The notes below the pieces were generated by a model, which saw only the letters and a list, made by a program, of their open reading frames with translations, made no database searches and was not told the DNA's origin. A DNA stretch of 8,714 nucleotides, from positions 1-8,714 of the forward strand of contig JACCZV010000040.1 in the NCBI GenBank assembly GCA_013695775.1, in the 5' to 3' direction. A program made the position numbers and the translations under genes. Source of the stretch: Chitinophagales bacterium (GTDB lineage Bacteria > Bacteroidota > Bacteroidia > Chitinophagales > UBA10324). Shown here piece after piece: positions 7,451 through 8,714 of the stretch. How positions within the stretch are numbered: the stretch's first letter is position 1; each line of letters starts with the position of its first letter.

Positions 7451-7873
7451 ATGACAGAAAAATTTACAACAGAAAAAGCACCAAAGCCTGTAGGCTCATA
7501 CCCACACGCGCGGCGTGTCGACAAGCTACTTTTCCTGAGCGGCATAGGCCCTCGAGATGCAGCAACGAATGATATTCCTGGAAACGAATACGATTCCTCC
7601 GGAACCTTAATAAAATATGATATTGAAGCGCAGTGCCACGCAGTGTTTAGAAATGTGAATACTGTTCTACGGGAAGCTGGCAGCAGTTGGGATCAGCTGG
7701 TTGATGTTGTCGTTTTTCTCACCAACATACAAAACGACTTTGCCATCTACAACCGCATCTATGCAGAATACTTTCGCGACAACCAGCCCTGCAGGACGAC
7801 CGTTGAGGTAAAATCACTTCCCACGCCCATAGCCATTGAATTAAAATGTATTGCTAACATAGCTGATCATTAA
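7451..7873 (+). CDS. RidA-family protein, 2-aminomuconate deaminase-like
   Basis: This 140-residue protein belongs to the RidA/YjgF family. The ATG at 7451 is chosen over an upstream in-frame TTG at 7427 because homology starts near KPVGSYPHARRV. Family landmarks are LLFLSGIGPRD (26-36), CRTTVEVKSLP with R115, and E130; the 15-residue spacing equals that of R105 and E120 in E. coli RidA, which hydrolyses enamine/imine intermediates. The longer middle loop with GTLIKYDIEAQ (51-61) resembles 2-aminomuconate deaminases (AmnD/NbaF), which convert 2-aminomuconate to 4-oxalocrotonate plus ammonia. That fits the product of the aldehyde dehydrogenase gene upstream. General RidA activity on 2-aminoacrylate cannot be excluded. 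The gene is on the same strand as the rhodanese/DUF4287 pair and converges with the dioxygenase, leaving a 33-bp gap in which no terminator hairpin was seen. Confidence 0.88.
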   Translation: MTEKFTTEKAPKPVGSYPHARRVDKLLFLSGIGPRDAATNDIPGNEYDSSGTLIKYDIEAQCHAVFRNVNTVLREAGSSWDQLVDVVVFLTNIQNDFAIYNRIYAEYFRDNQPCRTTVEVKSLPTPIAIELKCIANIADH

Positions 7874-7906
7874 CGTAAGAATACCGGATTTTATAAGCAG
7901 TTAATA

Positions 7907-8560
7907 CTATATTCCAATCTGCTCCTTCGTTACATTTTTACCCCAACTTTGTTCTTCGGCTTCAGACCATAATTCAGGATAAAAAGTAACTTGCTGGTTT
8001 TTCGGTTGCATATACTCTTTCCAGTTGGTACCCCCGGTTGCAGCAAGCTCTTGCGGTTTTCTGTCGAGATAGCGGGTTGCTGTTCTGAAATGCACTAATG
8101 GCCATTCTACATTTGCAAGATGATCAAAGCGGCGCATGGTTGCCACCAGCTCAGGGTTCCAGCGTTCTGTTTCAGCCATCTTCAGCCATTTCTGACGTAA
8201 ATTTTTTTCACGATATTCATTGGCAACCTGCAGTAGAGAAGGAAGGTATTTTTCCTCAAACTGCCTTAAAGTAAAGGTCTTTTTTAGGCTCTCCATTTCA
8301 ACAGCGCCGCGCCGCCAATAGAGAAATTCCATCAATTTTTCAGGAGCATCTTCAATAATGAAACTTCCGCGCAGGTCTTTTTGTACCAGGAAAAACACAT
8401 CAGTGGAATAAATTTCAATGATGCGGTACTGAGCACTCTGAAATCCACTCGCAGGAGTTAGCGCTGTTCGAAAGGTGAGAAACTGTTCGCGATCCATTCC
8501 ATCAAACATTATGGAAAAGGAGTTCTTCAGATGTTCTAGATAATTGATGAAACGATTCAA
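7907..8560 (-). CDS. kynA: Tryptophan 2,3-dioxygenase, N-terminally truncated (probable pseudogene)
   Basis: The heme enzyme oxidises tryptophan to N-formylkynurenine, the first step of the kynurenine route. The 217-residue frame carries family motifs: PASGFQSAQYR (36-46) with the substrate-carboxylate Arg R46, WPLVHFRTATRYL with the probable heme ligand H157, and ATGGTNW (174-180) with T175, which contacts the substrate amine. What is missing is the first 100-odd residues, including the helix with the HQxxEL-type motif and its active-site His. The only extended start is a TTG at 8560; the first ATG inside is at 8509. Codons upstream still read plausibly (ending ENFTKH) until an in-frame TAG at 8609-8611. 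All three minus frames beyond that were read to the window end and show nothing dioxygenase-like. It is most likely a deletion or insertion remnant, though an assembly error is possible. Confidence 0.8.
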   Translation of the reverse strand: MNRFINYLEHLKNSFSIMFDGMDREQFLTFRTALTPASGFQSAQYRIIEIYSTDVFFLVQKDLRGSFIIEDAPEKLMEFLYWRRGAVEMESLKKTFTLRQFEEKYLPSLLQVANEYREKNLRQKWLKMAETERWNPELVATMRRFDHLANVEWPLVHFRTATRYLDRKPQELAATGGTNWKEYMQPKNQQVTFYPELWSEAEEQSWGKNVTKEQIGI

Positions 8561-8714
8561 GTGTTTTGTAAAATTCTCCGCAGTTAAGTTTTGAGCCTCG
8601 CTGATTTTCTATATTTAGTTAATTATTAGCCTGTAGAATAATTCTTTAATATTGTTATTGAGGTTAATAGTTTTTTAATAGTGTTTACGTGTGTTGGGTT
8701 GATGTAATGTTATC
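8561..8714. other. AT-rich end region beside the truncated dioxygenase
   Basis: The first 48 bases (8561-8608) still look like dioxygenase coding sequence on the minus strand. From about 8609 to the window end the DNA is AT-rich with stops in every minus-strand frame and no recognisable gene. It contains an inverted repeat AGAATAATTCT (8635-8645) and a pair of direct repeats near 8664-8682. The shift in character near 8609 marks the probable breakpoint. Confidence 0.5.
8664..8682. repeat. Two 8-bp direct repeats at 11-bp period
   Basis: TTAATAGT occurs at 8664-8671 and again at 8675-8682, separated by TTT. An 11-bp period places both copies on about the same face of the helix, as in tandem sites for some response regulators. 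In such AT-rich DNA chance is also likely. Confidence 0.4.

Overview
The window most likely comes from a member of the Bacteroidota, perhaps near the Chitinophagales or Sphingobacteriia. The evidence is the gene content: a TPR protein, a DUF4292 lipoprotein and an EnvC-type protein in a row, lipoproteins with short lipoboxes, weak or absent Shine-Dalgarno sites before most starts, and one TAACTTTGC box of the Bacteroidota -7 type. Taxonomy is inferred from protein families and layout, not from a search. No RNA gene, CRISPR array, IS element or phage gene was seen.

Bases 1-3857 (+ strand) hold a conserved cell-envelope block. A TPR-rich probable lipoprotein overlaps a DUF4292 lipoprotein by 8 bp, and an EnvC/LytM-like murein hydrolase activator follows. 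The LytM domain has lost metal-ligand positions, so it probably activates amidases rather than cutting peptidoglycan. An imperfect hairpin just after its stop codon may end this transcript.

Bases 3925-4734 (+) hold a single class I SAM-dependent methyltransferase with its own strong Shine-Dalgarno site. It looks independent of both neighbouring blocks.

Bases 4858-8608 look like part of a tryptophan/kynurenine breakdown locus. On the + strand there is an aldehyde dehydrogenase of the 2-aminomuconate/2-hydroxymuconate semialdehyde type and, further on, a RidA-family protein resembling 2-aminomuconate deaminase. Between them lie a rhodanese lipoprotein and a DUF4287-SRPBCC protein joined by an ATGA overlap. 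Convergent on the - strand is tryptophan 2,3-dioxygenase, the entry enzyme of the same pathway. Its reading frame lacks roughly the first third of the family's length and is closed by an in-frame stop at 8609-8611, so it is probably a 5'-truncated remnant. The middle steps of the pathway (kynurenine formamidase, monooxygenase, kynureninase, 3-hydroxyanthranilate dioxygenase, ACMS decarboxylase) are not in this window.

No wholly new system was found. The points most worth a second look are the broken dioxygenase beside intact lower-pathway genes, the exported rhodanese coupled to a cytosolic DUF4287-SRPBCC protein, and a few palindromes and repeats near gene starts.
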